Source of the DNA: Ponticoccus litoralis
GTDB taxonomy: Bacteria; Pseudomonadota; Alphaproteobacteria; Rhodobacterales; Rhodobacteraceae
Direction of reading: 5' to 3'
DNA: 64,000 nt
Assembly: GCF_039769985.1 (NCBI RefSeq)
Contig: NZ_JBDNCH010000002.1
Span: forward strand, 2,480,001-2,544,000
Part shown: positions 48,057-57,022 of the stretch, piece after piece
Position numbering within the stretch: position 1 is the first letter of the stretch
Layout: each line of letters begins with the position of its first letter
Translations under genes and position numbers: made by a program
Notes under the pieces: generated by a model
The model's database searches: none
Told to the model about the DNA's origin: nothing
Seen by the model: the letters and a program-made list of their open reading frames with translations, nothing else

Positions 48057-48837
48057 TTCACAAGGCTTGAACGATTTCGATTCTGGGAATGAAGCGGTAA
48101 ATACGGTCGGCAGTCAAGTCCTTAGCTTGGTTGCTGGCGGATCGAGTTGTCTGCGGTCAAAGGGTGTCGTTCAGGCAGCGCGCGAATAGACCGCAACTCG
48201 GGTCGATCTGCCGAAAACCGCTCTACAGTAGATGTCCACATCGCGAAGGAGGTTGACCCTGATACGACGCTTCACCCAATCAAGACGTTGACACATGAAG
48301 CAGCGAAGGTCCGCTCCCCGCCCGGTGTACGCCGCGGTCTGCGTCGTTGGCATCCGGCAGTCCATCGTAACTCGTGCCTGGCGAACGTCTGCATTTTGCG
48401 GTCTCAGCGGCTCGTCAGGCCACTTCGCAAGAAACGGATAGGGCGTCGGGTTTACTCGCAAGCGAGTTTGTTGCCACCATGGGTACAAACTGCCCGATCT
48501 TCAAACCTCCGGATTTTCCTCGCTCATAGGTTCGTCCGTCGTGGGCGACTTGGGTGTGCGACTTGTTGCGGCAGCGTCGACGGCGGCACGGCGTGCAACC
48601 AAAGCGAGATCTGGCCGCTACCGAAATTACGCCATGGCTGCTCGTCCGCAGGGAGCGTGGAAACTTTCTTCTCGCGATGTCCTGATCATCACCGTGCGAG
48701 AACATGTCCGCCCTCGTCGCGCTGGCCCCGGGAGCGTGACGCCGATGGCCCTTGAAGTGGTCGTCTGAAGAAAATTTGGAGGATATTTTTTCGCATTTTC
48801 AGGGGGTTGATTCCAATTCAGCAAGAGCCTTGAAGGC

Positions 48838-48857
48838 CGGGCGCATTTTTCTGTTTT
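48838..48857 (+). repeat. GCGCA-type 20-bp repeat, left of tnsABC
   Basis: CGGGCGCATTTTTCTGTTTT matches TTTGCGCATTCATCTGCTTT (53281-53300) at 14 of 20 positions by eye. Similar units lie at 53187-53206 in the same orientation and at 53322-53341 and 53344-53363 inverted. Repeats of this size on both sides of tns genes are how TnsB-binding sites usually look. Confidence 0.4.
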
Positions 48858-48927
48858 GGATTTTCAGCGGATTCGCGGACCTTCCCCTTGTGCAAGGTCG
48901 GCGGTCCATGAGGGCCACGTCCTGCGC

Positions 48928-48956
48928 AAAAGAAAACGCGCACCCTCGGGTGCGCG
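48928..48956 (-). terminator. Intrinsic terminator on the minus strand upstream of tnsA
   Basis: On the minus strand the stem CGCGCACCC/GGGTGCGCG is followed by TTTTCTTTT. No minus-strand gene ends here, so the transcript it stops is unknown: an antisense RNA starting inside tnsA or read-through from the right would fit. Confidence 0.6.
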
Positions 48957-49062
48957 CACTGGAAGTTGGGGCAAAGATCGCCCGTGTATCACTTGCCAAG
49001 CTAGAGGCCGAAAACGGTCCGGGCAAGCGCGGTCTGAGCTCCAGGATGAAAATATGACTACT

Positions 49063-49083
49063 CCGGAAACGCCTCGTTTCCGG
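49063..49083 (+). promoter_or_regulatory. Hairpin next to the tnsA ribosome-binding site
   Basis: Perfect 9-bp stem CCGGAAACG/CGTTTCCGG with loop CCT, ending four bases before the GGAG that serves ATG 49097. Such a position can limit translation of transposition genes. Confidence 0.4.
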
Positions 49084-49096
49084 GAATGGAGACGGC

Positions 49097-49837
49097 ATGT
49101 CGAATTACGAAGACTGGTTGCAGGACCAACCGGCACCCAAGAAGAAACAGCCAGCCCTGGTGGTGGCACCGATCCACGGGGTGCTTCCCTATGCTGGTGC
49201 TCTCAATCCGCTGACCCGCAGCGACACGGCCAAGCGGGTGTCGGTTGCGATCGCAACGCCGATGACGGGCGGCATCCGGCAGGTCTACCACTATGATGGC
49301 GAGTCCGAATACGCCGTCACCCTGGATGCCCTTCGCAGCCCCGAACTCTATGGGCTGGAAGTGCAGCTTGCGCCTGTTTACTACTATTGCCGTCGCCAGA
49401 GGGGAGTGTACCCCCATCATTTCGACTTGCGGCTGACCTTCAAGGATGGGTACCGGCGCGCGGTCTTCGTGCGCAACGCGACGAGCTTGGCGAAGCGCGA
49501 AACCCAGGACGAGATCGACGACATCTTCGCGGCGGTCACCGAGGACTTCGCTGACGACTGCATGGTCGTCTGCACCGATGACTACACGCGGGCCTATCGC
49601 GACAACCTTCGCCGTATCTGGGACTATCTGCAGGTGTCGGACGATGACGCGGATGCGCTCGTCGAGGATGCCGCACGCAATACCAGCTATTGGTATCTGA
49701 GCGACCTGATCGCGAATTGCGACATGGAACCATGGCGCTGTTACCAGGCGGCGATGCGGCTCATCGGCCAGAATGTGCTCTGGACGGACATGCATGGGGT
49801 CATCGACTACCCCTCCCGCGTCGCTCTGAACACATGA
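49097..49837 (+). CDS. tnsA: TnsA-like endonuclease subunit, divergent active site
   Basis: 246 residues. In Tn7-like elements TnsA cuts the 5' strands at the transposon ends and works with TnsB. The nuclease fold is visible from DGESEYAVTLDALRSPELYG (Glu 71) through YPHHFDLRLTFKDGYRRAVFV (Asp 110). The usual Gln/Glu-x-Lys strand after the Asp reads FVR here, so two catalytic positions are not conserved and activity is doubtful. The C-terminal part is helical. Position and overlap with tnsB (ATGA) support the assignment more than the motif does. Confidence 0.72.
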   Translation: MSNYEDWLQDQPAPKKKQPALVVAPIHGVLPYAGALNPLTRSDTAKRVSVAIATPMTGGIRQVYHYDGESEYAVTLDALRSPELYGLEVQLAPVYYYCRRQRGVYPHHFDLRLTFKDGYRRAVFVRNATSLAKRETQDEIDDIFAAVTEDFADDCMVVCTDDYTRAYRDNLRRIWDYLQVSDDDADALVEDAARNTSYWYLSDLIANCDMEPWRCYQAAMRLIGQNVLWTDMHGVIDYPSRVALNT

Positions 49838-52079
49838 CTTCGCAGCCGCTCTACAACATCCCCAAGGGATCCATCCTGAAGCTGGATGGCCGCGAACTGA
49901 TGGTGTCGGTTCGCGAGGAGAGCGGATATGCGGTGCGGTGTCTCGACAGCGGTGAGTGCTTCAGCCTGACGGTTGAACGGGTCGACGATGCAATCCGGGA
50001 GCGGGATTGCGAGGTGATCAAGCCGGCGGATGCAGAGAAGAGGTATGCCCTTCTGGAGTACACCGGCGGCATTGAACGCGTGGAGCAGTTTCCGGAAGAG
50101 ACCCAGCGTATCGTGCAGGGCCGTCTGGCCCTCGTATTGGCCCAGGACGCGCTACGTGAAGAGGGCGAAAAACTCACTCAGCGCTCCATGGACAAGGCCG
50201 GGAAGCATCGCCGTCTTGTGCTGGAGCGAGCTGATAGGATCGCACCCGGTTTCAATTTCCTCAGAACTCGGCGGGGCGGCAAACTGGCCGCCGGCTTTGA
50301 TGTTCCTCAGGGGCGTACTCTCGCCAGCTATCATGATGTCTATCATCGCTTCGATCGCAACCCGGTGGTTCTGGCCGACCGCGATCACAAGAAGGGACGC
50401 CGGGAACCCAGGCTCTGGGATTGGCAGGAGCGGTTCATCAGTTTCGTGCTGGATTGTTGGCTAGTTCCACAGAAGCCGAAGCTGGCCGATCTTTATGCAC
50501 AGGCGAAGGAGGAGTTTCACCGCTCTCCCCAGGAGATCGCGCAATGTATCAGTTTTCCGACGATCACGACGATCCGAAGCAGGATCAAGGCCATCTCGGA
50601 AGTCGTGCGCGTTATCGGTCGGGGCGGAAAGCGGCACGCGACGAACGTAAAGGGGCCCGGTTCAACGGACGTGCGCGCCCTGGCGTTCGGTGAGAAGTTC
50701 GAAACCGATCAGTGCCTGCTGTCGATCTTCACCTCCGGCGACGGCGTCGTCAGAGCGAAGGTGATCGATCCCAAGCAGGCACCACAAGAGCTCGCGGACA
50801 ACGAGGTCCGACGCTGCTGGCTTCACCTGATCATCGACGTCGCGACCCGCGAGGTGCTTGGTTGGGTTATCTCCGAGACAGCAGACGCCGACCATACCAA
50901 AGCGCTGCTTCGGATGGCGACGCGGGACAAGACCAAGGAAAAGGTCCGGTACGGATGCAAGCAGGAGCCAGTGCCTCCCGTGCGGCTGGGCCTCAGCCTG
51001 GCCGACAATGGTACCGCCACTCGAAATGCCGATGTCTATGCCAGCCAACTTGGTATGGGCATGAGCGTCATGACTGCGCGTGCCTACCAGCCCCTGGATA
51101 AGCAAGTGGTCGAACGGGTGTTCGGGACACTGCAGTGGCAGGTGCTCAATACCCTGCCTGGGTACACGGGCAGTCGTCCTGGAGAGTTGGCCGGGTACGA
51201 CCCGAAGAATTCTGCCAAGCTCAGCCATGATCAGCTTTACGGCATCATCACGCGGTACTTCATCGACGAGTATCCCTTCCGACCGCATCGCGGCACCGGG
51301 ATGAACGGGGCGACCCCACGCCAGAAGCGAGAGGAAGCGCAGAAGCGATATGGCGCTATCGAGGCGCCCTCCCAGCGTGACAGGTGTCTCCATCTTGGCG
51401 CAAAGGTCATTGCGACCACGACTTCAGATGGCGTTCGGGCCTTCAATATCCCCTTCAATTCGAGCCAGCTCGTGCGCTTCGATGATGGCAAGTCCAAGCG
51501 GGTTACGGTTCATCTCGACCCCGACGACCTCCGCAAGGTCTATGTCACCGCCGAGGGAGTGGAGGAGGTCATGGAGGCAGAGCTGAGCATGACTGTCTTC
51601 AAAGACCAATCGCTCGAGGAGGCCATTGAGATCATGGAGGCAGCGTCGAGATCCAACCCGACGCTGCGTGAGCTGCATGACCGACATTTGAGAGAAGCTC
51701 GCGCGCGTCGCGCGCGCGACTCCGGTTTCTTCCCGGATTCACGCGATCCGTCGAGCTACCCGACACTCGCGCAACTCGAGGCTCGCGCAAGCGAACTGCT
51801 TCAGGTCGAAACGCGCCCCGCCGCCTACATCGGCGCCACTTCTGCTCCCGGGCAGCTCATGAGCAGGGGACGCGCGTCGGGTGTGGTGCCGGCACGCCCG
51901 GTACCGGTACGGCTCCGTCCAAACCGCCATCCGCATCGACGCCTCCCAGGGCAAGCGCACCTTCGCCGGAGTCCGCTGGACCGACGGATGTAGCCCCAGG
52001 GAAGGTGAGCACTTCGGCGCCAGACCCTGACGACATCAAGACCATGACCTTCGGCCACATCAAGGATAGCAAACTGTGA
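49834..52079 (+). CDS. tnsB: TnsB/TniA-type DDE transposase, one frameshift near the 3' end
   Basis: About 748 residues. It breaks and joins the 3' transposon strands. Mu-type rve integrase core with all three catalytic residues: Asp in FETDQCLLSIF, Asp in LSLADNGTATRN, Glu in KQVVERVFGTLQWQVL. N-terminal HTH-type DNA-binding region before residue 250 and a Mu-type C-terminal beta-barrel (GVRAFNIPFNSSQLVRFDDG). Near 51890 the frame shifts; the better tail is in the next frame (GTAPSKPPSASTPP to TFGHIKDSKL) and ends at TGA 52079, overlapping the GTG of tnsC. This Pro/Ser-rich tail would be the TnsC-contact region. Confidence 0.9.
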
Positions 52080-53065
52080 CCAACCCCTTCATCATCCCCT
52101 CGTTGGCAAACCTGAATGCGGACCTGGCGCAGCGTCATTTCCCGCTCGCCAGGGGCGAGGAACTTCAGCAGACCTTCGCGCAGCTCTTCAGTCGCCACCT
52201 GGGGCGTCTGCAGTCTGGCAAGGGCTTCGAGGCGCGCAGCCTCCTTGTGACGGGGCTGTCTGGCTCGGGTAAGACGGTCGAGATCTCGGACATGCTGAAC
52301 CGCTTCAACGAGAGCGCTGTTCCCATGCCGGACGGCAAGGATGCGCGGTTTGCAAGCTGCGTGCTGGAGGCGAAAGGGAGCTGGAAGGACCTTGGCCGCA
52401 AGACGCTGCACGCCTTGGGCTATCCTATTACGAACAAGACCCGCCGGACCCAGTTTGAAATCTGGGATCTGGTCATCAAGCAGGCCAAGCTCCAGGGCGT
52501 CATCGGCATCTACTACGATGAGGCCCAGCATATCATGCGCGGAAAGTCGGATGCCGAGGTCCTGAGCGTCCTGGATGCGTTCAAGACGCTCATGAAGTCA
52601 CACGACTGGCCGCTAATGCTGATCCTTTCGGGCGTGCCGGAACTGGGTGACTACGTGCAGCGCGAGCCACAACTCGATCGGCTGATGACAAGGATCGAGT
52701 TCCAGGAAATCGATTTGAGCAGTGCGCCCGGGCATCCGGCACAGGACTACGAAACCCTCAACGAGATCGTTGGCAGCTACGCGATCAGCGCGGGGCTCAA
52801 AGTAGATGCCGGCCTACCGACGGGAGATTTCCTGCACCGCCTTGCGACTGCCGGTGCATTCCGGTGGGGCCTGGTCATCGACATGGTCGTCGATGCCGTG
52901 GCACTTGCCGTTGCCAGGAGGGAAGGGGTGGTTGAGCGGTCGGATTTCGTGGCGGCCTGGTGTGAGAAAACCGGAATGAACCAGCTGGCGACGCCGTTCA
53001 CCCATGACAGCTACGAGAGGATGTTCCGGAGGGACAAGCCGTTCCGGGCTGCCATCGGCACCTGA
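52076..53065 (+). CDS. tnsC: TnsC/TniB-type AAA+ regulator
   Basis: 329 residues. ATP-dependent filament-forming protein that passes the target signal from TniQ to TnsB. Walker A in LLVTGLSGSGKTVEI, Walker B in IGIYYDEAQHIM, sensor 1 region LMLILSGVPELGDYV and arginine finger near RLMTRIEFQEIDL. It starts at GTG 52076 overlapping the tnsB stop (GTGA). It is the last gene before an intrinsic terminator. Confidence 0.92.
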   Translation: MTNPFIIPSLANLNADLAQRHFPLARGEELQQTFAQLFSRHLGRLQSGKGFEARSLLVTGLSGSGKTVEISDMLNRFNESAVPMPDGKDARFASCVLEAKGSWKDLGRKTLHALGYPITNKTRRTQFEIWDLVIKQAKLQGVIGIYYDEAQHIMRGKSDAEVLSVLDAFKTLMKSHDWPLMLILSGVPELGDYVQREPQLDRLMTRIEFQEIDLSSAPGHPAQDYETLNEIVGSYAISAGLKVDAGLPTGDFLHRLATAGAFRWGLVIDMVVDAVALAVARREGVVERSDFVAAWCEKTGMNQLATPFTHDSYERMFRRDKPFRAAIGT

Positions 53066-53091
53066 TCTTCCAGGACAATTCAGTCTTCGAG

Positions 53092-53118
53092 AAACCCGCG
53101 CTTCGGCGCGGGTTTTTT
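53092..53118 (+). terminator. Intrinsic terminator behind tnsC
   Basis: Stem CCCGCGC/GCGCGGG with a TTCG tetraloop, preceded by AAA and followed by TTTTTT, 30 bases after the tnsC stop. It ends the tnsABC operon. Confidence 0.93.
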
Positions 53119-53186
53119 CATGCATGGATTCTGGCGCCCGGTTGCCCGCGCGGGCTAAGCCTCTGATGCTGCTTAGGTTTTTGGTT

Positions 53187-53363
53187 TCTGCGCAGGCATT
53201 TTCTTTTACTCTGGAAATCGCGTCCGGCAAGTTTTTGAAAATGTTTATGGATTCCTTGCGCCGAATCGGAAGTGATTGATTTTGCGCATTCATCTGCTTT
53301 CTCTGACTGCAGAAGTCAGAGAAAGCAGATGAATGCGCAAACGGAAGCATAAGTCTGCGCAAG
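53187..53363. repeat. Cluster of four GCGCA-type repeats in two orientations
   Basis: Units: TCTGCGCAGGCATTTTCTTT (53187-53206), TTTGCGCATTCATCTGCTTT (53281-53300), its exact inverse at 53322-53341, and inverted GAAGCATAAGTCTGCGCAAG (53344-53363). Identities between units are 14-15 of 20 apart from the exact pair. Candidate TnsB sites and candidate right end of the Tn7-like element. Confidence 0.4.
53281..53341. repeat. 28-bp perfect inverted repeat with 5-base loop
   Basis: Arms 53281-53308 and 53314-53341 are exact complements (starting TTTGCGCATTCATCTGCTTT), loop GCAGA. It is long for a terminator and has no T run. It could be two transposon-end units joined head to head or a protein-binding hairpin. 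Confidence 0.85.
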
Positions 53364-53613
53364 GGGTGTCAAGGGCGAAACGTACCGCCTGGTGCCCCTG
53401 GGCTGCGCTCTGAAGGACGCTGATAGAGGCGCTGGGGCAGACGCTCCGGCGCCTTTCGCGTAGGAAGGGGATGTGGGGTTCGTGGCATGAAGCGGCGGAT
53501 CTGGCGGAGGACCGTTGTGCCCTCCCTGTAAGAGCCTGAGCATGGCGCAGTGGGGCTGGCTTGCGATGGTGGGACCTTGGACACGAGGTCGCTGAGACGC
53601 GGTGGGAACTCCG

Positions 53614-53862
53614 ATGAAGACCATTAAGCCGACGCAAGCTGTCGCTACGATCCTCAGCCGATATCAGCGTCAGAGAAATTGTCAGGTGCCCGTCACAGCA
53701 TCAGATGTCTACGCTGACAGCATTGCTCGCGTCTGTGGAGACGACGTTGACCTCGATCCGGTCGAACGGGGCCTCATACACCTCAAGCGCCAGAAGGTAA
53801 TTTCCGGTAGAAGACTGGTCGCGCTTCTTGCTCGCCATCAGCGCGAGATTAGACCTGAGTGA
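53614..53862 (+). CDS. Small hypothetical protein
   Basis: 82 residues (MKTIKPTQAVATILSRYQRQ), basic, with a helical C-terminus (VERGLIHLKRQKVISGRRLV). A GTG at 53602 in frame is an alternative start. It looks like a real compact protein, possibly DNA-binding. It lies just outside the putative transposon end. Confidence 0.5.
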   Translation: MKTIKPTQAVATILSRYQRQRNCQVPVTASDVYADSIARVCGDDVDLDPVERGLIHLKRQKVISGRRLVALLARHQREIRPE

Positions 53863-54288
53863 CGCCTCCAGGGGGCTTCCTGGGCTGCTGGGCTCAACAC
53901 CAGATACGAATACACGAGGCGCCATCGCTCTTGGGAGCGAATGGTTTGCTTCAAGGGGGCGTAGTCCCCACTCACGTCCGGCGCTGCATGATGATCTGTC
54001 CGCGAAGGGCGGGGAGCAGACATTCGCGGCGGCGACGATCCAATCACCCACAAGAGGTGGAAGCCGACATTCGGAGCGGACCAAGATCGAGGGTTGTTCT
54101 GCATCGCCGCATGACCGAGCCAAGCCCTTTTCCGACGGTCGGTCGACAGATCAGACGGCTTGATCTGCTACAATGCCCCCTGAGCGCCAGCGCTGGCAGC
54201 GAACAGCGGTTCGGCGTCGCACCCTCGGATTGAGCCGCGCGACGGCGTCATTTTCTGGTGACCTGAAGAACACTTTCATGAACACATG
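53863..54288. other. Intergenic region downstream of the LysR gene
   Basis: About 425 bases with no gene. A dispersed repeat at 54004-54025 (GAAGGGCGGGGAGCAGACAT and two more bases) matches 28894-28915, and a partial copy is at about 54053. The unit seems to accumulate in the mobile zones. Confidence 0.4.
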
Positions 54289-55185
54289 TCATGATCTTGC
54301 CGAACGTAGCCGGTCGATCAAAAGCCGTAGAGCCGAGCTAAGATTCCGCCGCCCCATGTAGCACAGATGGTAACCGTCGAAGGGCGGGCAGAAGTCCGCG
54401 AGGACCCTGCGCGCACGTCCGGTATCGAGGTCAGCGCGGACTTCCGGCAGCGGCAGGTAGCCGAGCCCGTGACCAGCCCGCACCGCTTCCATCACAAGGC
54501 CGGGGTCGTTCAGGATGAAGGGACCGGTCAGCTTCTTCACCACCTCGGTGCCCTCGATCTCGAACTCCCAGTCATAGACCGGCCCGTCGGATCTGTGCCG
54601 CATCAGGATACAGTCATGGGCGTCGAGATCGTCGGGGTGCTTCGGCGTGCCACGCCGCGCGAGGTAATCGGCGCTGGCGACCGCCGCCATTTCCAACTGT
54701 GGCCCGACGGGGACTGCGATCATGTCGGGGCTCAGGTGTTCGCCGAGCCGGATTGCGCAGTCAAAGCGGTCTTCGGCAAGATCAGAAAGCCGCCCTTCGC
54801 TGCTGATCTCGATGCGCACGTCGGGATAATCGCGCACCAATTGCGAGGCCACCGGCCAGAGGATGTCGCGGGTGGCGGGCACGCTGGAGGTCACCCGCAC
54901 CAGCCCCGACGGACGCTCGCCCAGCGAGCGGATTTCCTCGATGCGGTTGCCGAGTTTCTGAAAGCTGGGGCGCAGCGCCGCGAGAAGCTGTTCGCCCGCA
55001 TCGGTGGGGGTCACCTTCCGCGCGCTGCGGTTGAGCAGCCGCACGCCGATCTTGTCTTCGAGCCGCCGGATTGTGTGGCTCACGGCGGATTGCGACACGC
55101 CGAGACGGTGCCCGGCGCGGGTGAAGTTGCCCTCTTCGGTGACGGCGAGCAGGGTCGAAAGATCGCCGAGCAATTCACGGTCCAT
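54289..55185 (-). CDS. LysR-family transcriptional regulator
   Basis: 298 residues. N-terminal winged helix-turn-helix (FTRAGHRLGVSQSAVSHTIR) and a LysR substrate-binding domain (VRVTSSVPATRDILWPVASQ to GLGYLPLPEVR). The start ATG 55185 has AAGGAG six bases upstream; a longer frame from 55275 has none. It is divergent from the hydrolase operon, which it probably activates, through a palindrome in the spacer. Confidence 0.93.
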   Translation of the reverse strand: MDRELLGDLSTLLAVTEEGNFTRAGHRLGVSQSAVSHTIRRLEDKIGVRLLNRSARKVTPTDAGEQLLAALRPSFQKLGNRIEEIRSLGERPSGLVRVTSSVPATRDILWPVASQLVRDYPDVRIEISSEGRLSDLAEDRFDCAIRLGEHLSPDMIAVPVGPQLEMAAVASADYLARRGTPKHPDDLDAHDCILMRHRSDGPVYDWEFEIEGTEVVKKLTGPFILNDPGLVMEAVRAGHGLGYLPLPEVRADLDTGRARRVLADFCPPFDGYHLCYMGRRNLSSALRLLIDRLRSARS

Positions 55186-55281
55186 GGCGCGCTCCTTCTG
55201 TAGCTCGCGGTGTTCTGGGGCACCGAACAGCCTGACGCAAAGGAAATGCGCCGCCCATGCATGAATCCAGCTCATAGCAAC

Positions 55282-55303
55282 GATAAGGCCAGGCGGGCTT
55301 ATC
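55282..55303. promoter_or_regulatory. Candidate LysR operator
   Basis: GATAAG-N10-CTTATC, an interrupted palindrome of the T-N11-A type, lies between the divergent LysR and hydrolase genes. It is the only such palindrome I see in the spacer. Confidence 0.45.
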
Positions 55304-55364
55304 CGGCCCCGGGGGCAGCTCCAGATTGGAGGGCAGACGACACATCCGAACCGGAGTTCCTAAG

Positions 55365-56441
55365 ATGACCACCCCGACCGTTCCCCAAAACCCCGCCCGC
55401 CGCGAGCTGCTGCTGACTGCCGGAATGGGCGCCGCTGCGCTTGGCATGGCCTCGCTGAGCGCCGAGGCCGCACTGGCGCAGGCGACCACCGAGTGGGACA
55501 AGACCTTCCCACAGAGCGACCGCGTCGACCACCGCAAGGTCAGCTTCACCAACCGCTACGGCATCGCGCTGGTGGGTGATCTCTACCTACCAAAAGACCG
55601 CGGCGACGCTCTTCTTCCGGCGCTTGCGGTCGTCGGCCCTTTCGGCGCCGTCAAGGAGCAGGCCGCGGGCCTCTACGCGCAGGAAATGGCCGAGCGCGGC
55701 TTTGCCGCCGTGGCGTTCGATCCCTCCTACATCGGCGAAAGCGGCGGAGCGCCGCGCTACGTCGCCTCGCCCGACATCAACACCGAGGACTTCATGGCCG
55801 CGGTTGACTTCCTTGGCCTGCAGGACGCAGTGGACCGCGACCGCATCGGCATGATCGGCATCTGTGGCTTTGGCGGCATGGCGCTCAACGCCGCCTCGCC
55901 CGACAAGCGGGTCAAGGCAGTGGCTGTGACCTCGATGTACGACATGAGCCGGGTGAACGCCCGCGGCTATTTCGATGCGATGACCGAGGAAGATCGCACC
56001 GAGGCGCTGACCGCCATGAGCCTGCAGCGCTGGGAAGACGCCGCCTCGGACGAGGCTCCGAAGCTGGCCGGTGGCCTGCCCGGCACGCTGGATGGCATCG
56101 ATAACCCGGTAATCGCCATGTATCACGCCTACTACAAGACGGACCGCGGTTATCACCCGCGCTCGCTCAACTCGAACGGCGGCTGGAACGTCACCTCGGC
56201 CATGTCCTTCATGAACATGCCGCAGCTCACCTACATCCATGAGATATCGCCGCGCCCGGCGCTGATCATCGCGGGGTCCGAGGCGCATTCTCGCTACTTC
56301 AGCGAAGACGCCTATGCCGCGGCCCGCGACCCCAAGGAACTGGTGATCATCGACGGCGCGGATCACTGCGATCTCTATGACCAGAAGAACATCATACCCT
56401 TCGACCGACTTCAGGCGTTCTTCGAAGGCCATCTCGCGTAA
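55365..56441 (+). CDS. Exported alpha/beta hydrolase (dienelactone-hydrolase/YcjY-like)
   Basis: 358 residues with a twin-arginine-type leader (ARRELLLTAGMGAAALGMAS) for export. The hydrolase core starts at FTNRYGIALVGDLYLPKD; the nucleophile elbow reads GMIGICGFGGMALNA, so a Cys occupies the usual Ser position as in some dienelactone hydrolases, and the His lies in IIDGADHCDLYD. The start ATG 55365 leaves the RR motif near the N-terminus. It leads the operon with two cupins and a carboxymuconolactone decarboxylase, suggesting breakdown or detoxification of a lactone or aromatic-derived acid in the envelope. Confidence 0.85.
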   Translation: MTTPTVPQNPARRELLLTAGMGAAALGMASLSAEAALAQATTEWDKTFPQSDRVDHRKVSFTNRYGIALVGDLYLPKDRGDALLPALAVVGPFGAVKEQAAGLYAQEMAERGFAAVAFDPSYIGESGGAPRYVASPDINTEDFMAAVDFLGLQDAVDRDRIGMIGICGFGGMALNAASPDKRVKAVAVTSMYDMSRVNARGYFDAMTEEDRTEALTAMSLQRWEDAASDEAPKLAGGLPGTLDGIDNPVIAMYHAYYKTDRGYHPRSLNSNGGWNVTSAMSFMNMPQLTYIHEISPRPALIIAGSEAHSRYFSEDAYAAARDPKELVIIDGADHCDLYDQKNIIPFDRLQAFFEGHLA

Positions 56442-56449
56442 GTCCCGGG

Positions 56450-56473
56450 CCTGCCCCCGAATGCGGGGGCAGG
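56450..56473. terminator. Hairpin between hydrolase and cupin genes
   Basis: Ten-bp stem CCTGCCCCCG/CGGGGGCAGG with loop AATG right after the hydrolase stop. No T run follows, so it may only attenuate expression or protect the mRNA end. Confidence 0.5.
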
Positions 56474-56508
56474 TCTCATCGCCCTTTCCAGATCATGGAG
56501 ACGCCCCA

Positions 56509-56965
56509 ATGAAAATGACCCTCGCCACTCTTGCACTGAGCCTCGCCGCCCCGGCAGCCTTCGCCCAGCAGATGACACAGACCACGCCTCTCGAGCGGGG
56601 CGGCCAGATCGGCAGCCCCGAGACCTTCACCGGCACGGTCTTTGTCGCGCCGGTCTTCGGCCCCGGGATGAACGAGGTCAGCGCAGGTGAAGTGACCTTC
56701 ATGCCCGGCGCCCGCTCGGCGTGGCACACGCATCCCGTGGGCCAGTACCTCATCGTGACCGCCGGAACCGGCTGGTACCGAGGAAGAAGGCGAGGACAGG
56801 CAGGTGATGCGCACCGGCGATGTGGTCTTTGCCCCGGCAAGGGTAAGCCACTGGCACGGCGCGACGGGCGGAACCTCCGTCACCCATTACGCGATCCAGG
56901 CGGTTCAGGACGGCTCGGCAGTGACATGGGGGGAGCTGGTCTCTGACGAGGACTATGGCGGCTGA
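56509..56965 (+). CDS. Exported cupin-domain protein, one frameshift
   Basis: About 151 residues once joined. Signal peptide (MTLATLALSLAAPAAFAQQ), then a cupin with metal motif 1 in GARSAWHTHPVGQYLIV. After AGTGW an extra T near 56776 breaks the frame; the next frame gives TGDVVFAPARVSHWHGATGG, the second cupin motif, and ends GELVSDEDYGG. It resembles the cytoplasmic cupin encoded two genes on. Confidence 0.83.
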
Positions 56966-57022
56966 GACCGGCGTGATCGGTCCCCGCCCCATCGCCACTT
57001 CACCGATATCTAGGATGTTCGC

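Larger units (their letters stand above)
48057..49096. other. Long non-coding stretch upstream of tnsA
   Basis: About 1 kb without a supportable gene; the open frames on both strands have no domain or codon-bias support. It contains one GCGCA-type repeat at 48838-48857, a minus-strand terminator and a hairpin at the tnsA ribosome-binding site (both listed separately). It may include a transposon end. Confidence 0.4.

Noticed and set aside
48147..48755. 202-codon plus-strand frame upstream of tnsA
   Set aside because: Arg/Ser-rich without any recognisable motif; overlapping frames are equally open.
43600..49000. CRISPR array or guide RNA for a CRISPR-associated transposon
   Set aside because: No regularly spaced repeats and no cas-like gene near tniQ or tnsABC.
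49058..49795. Minus-strand frame opposite tnsA as the source of the orphan terminator
   Set aside because: Its translation shows no domain and mirrors tnsA codon bias; an untranslated RNA is more likely if anything.
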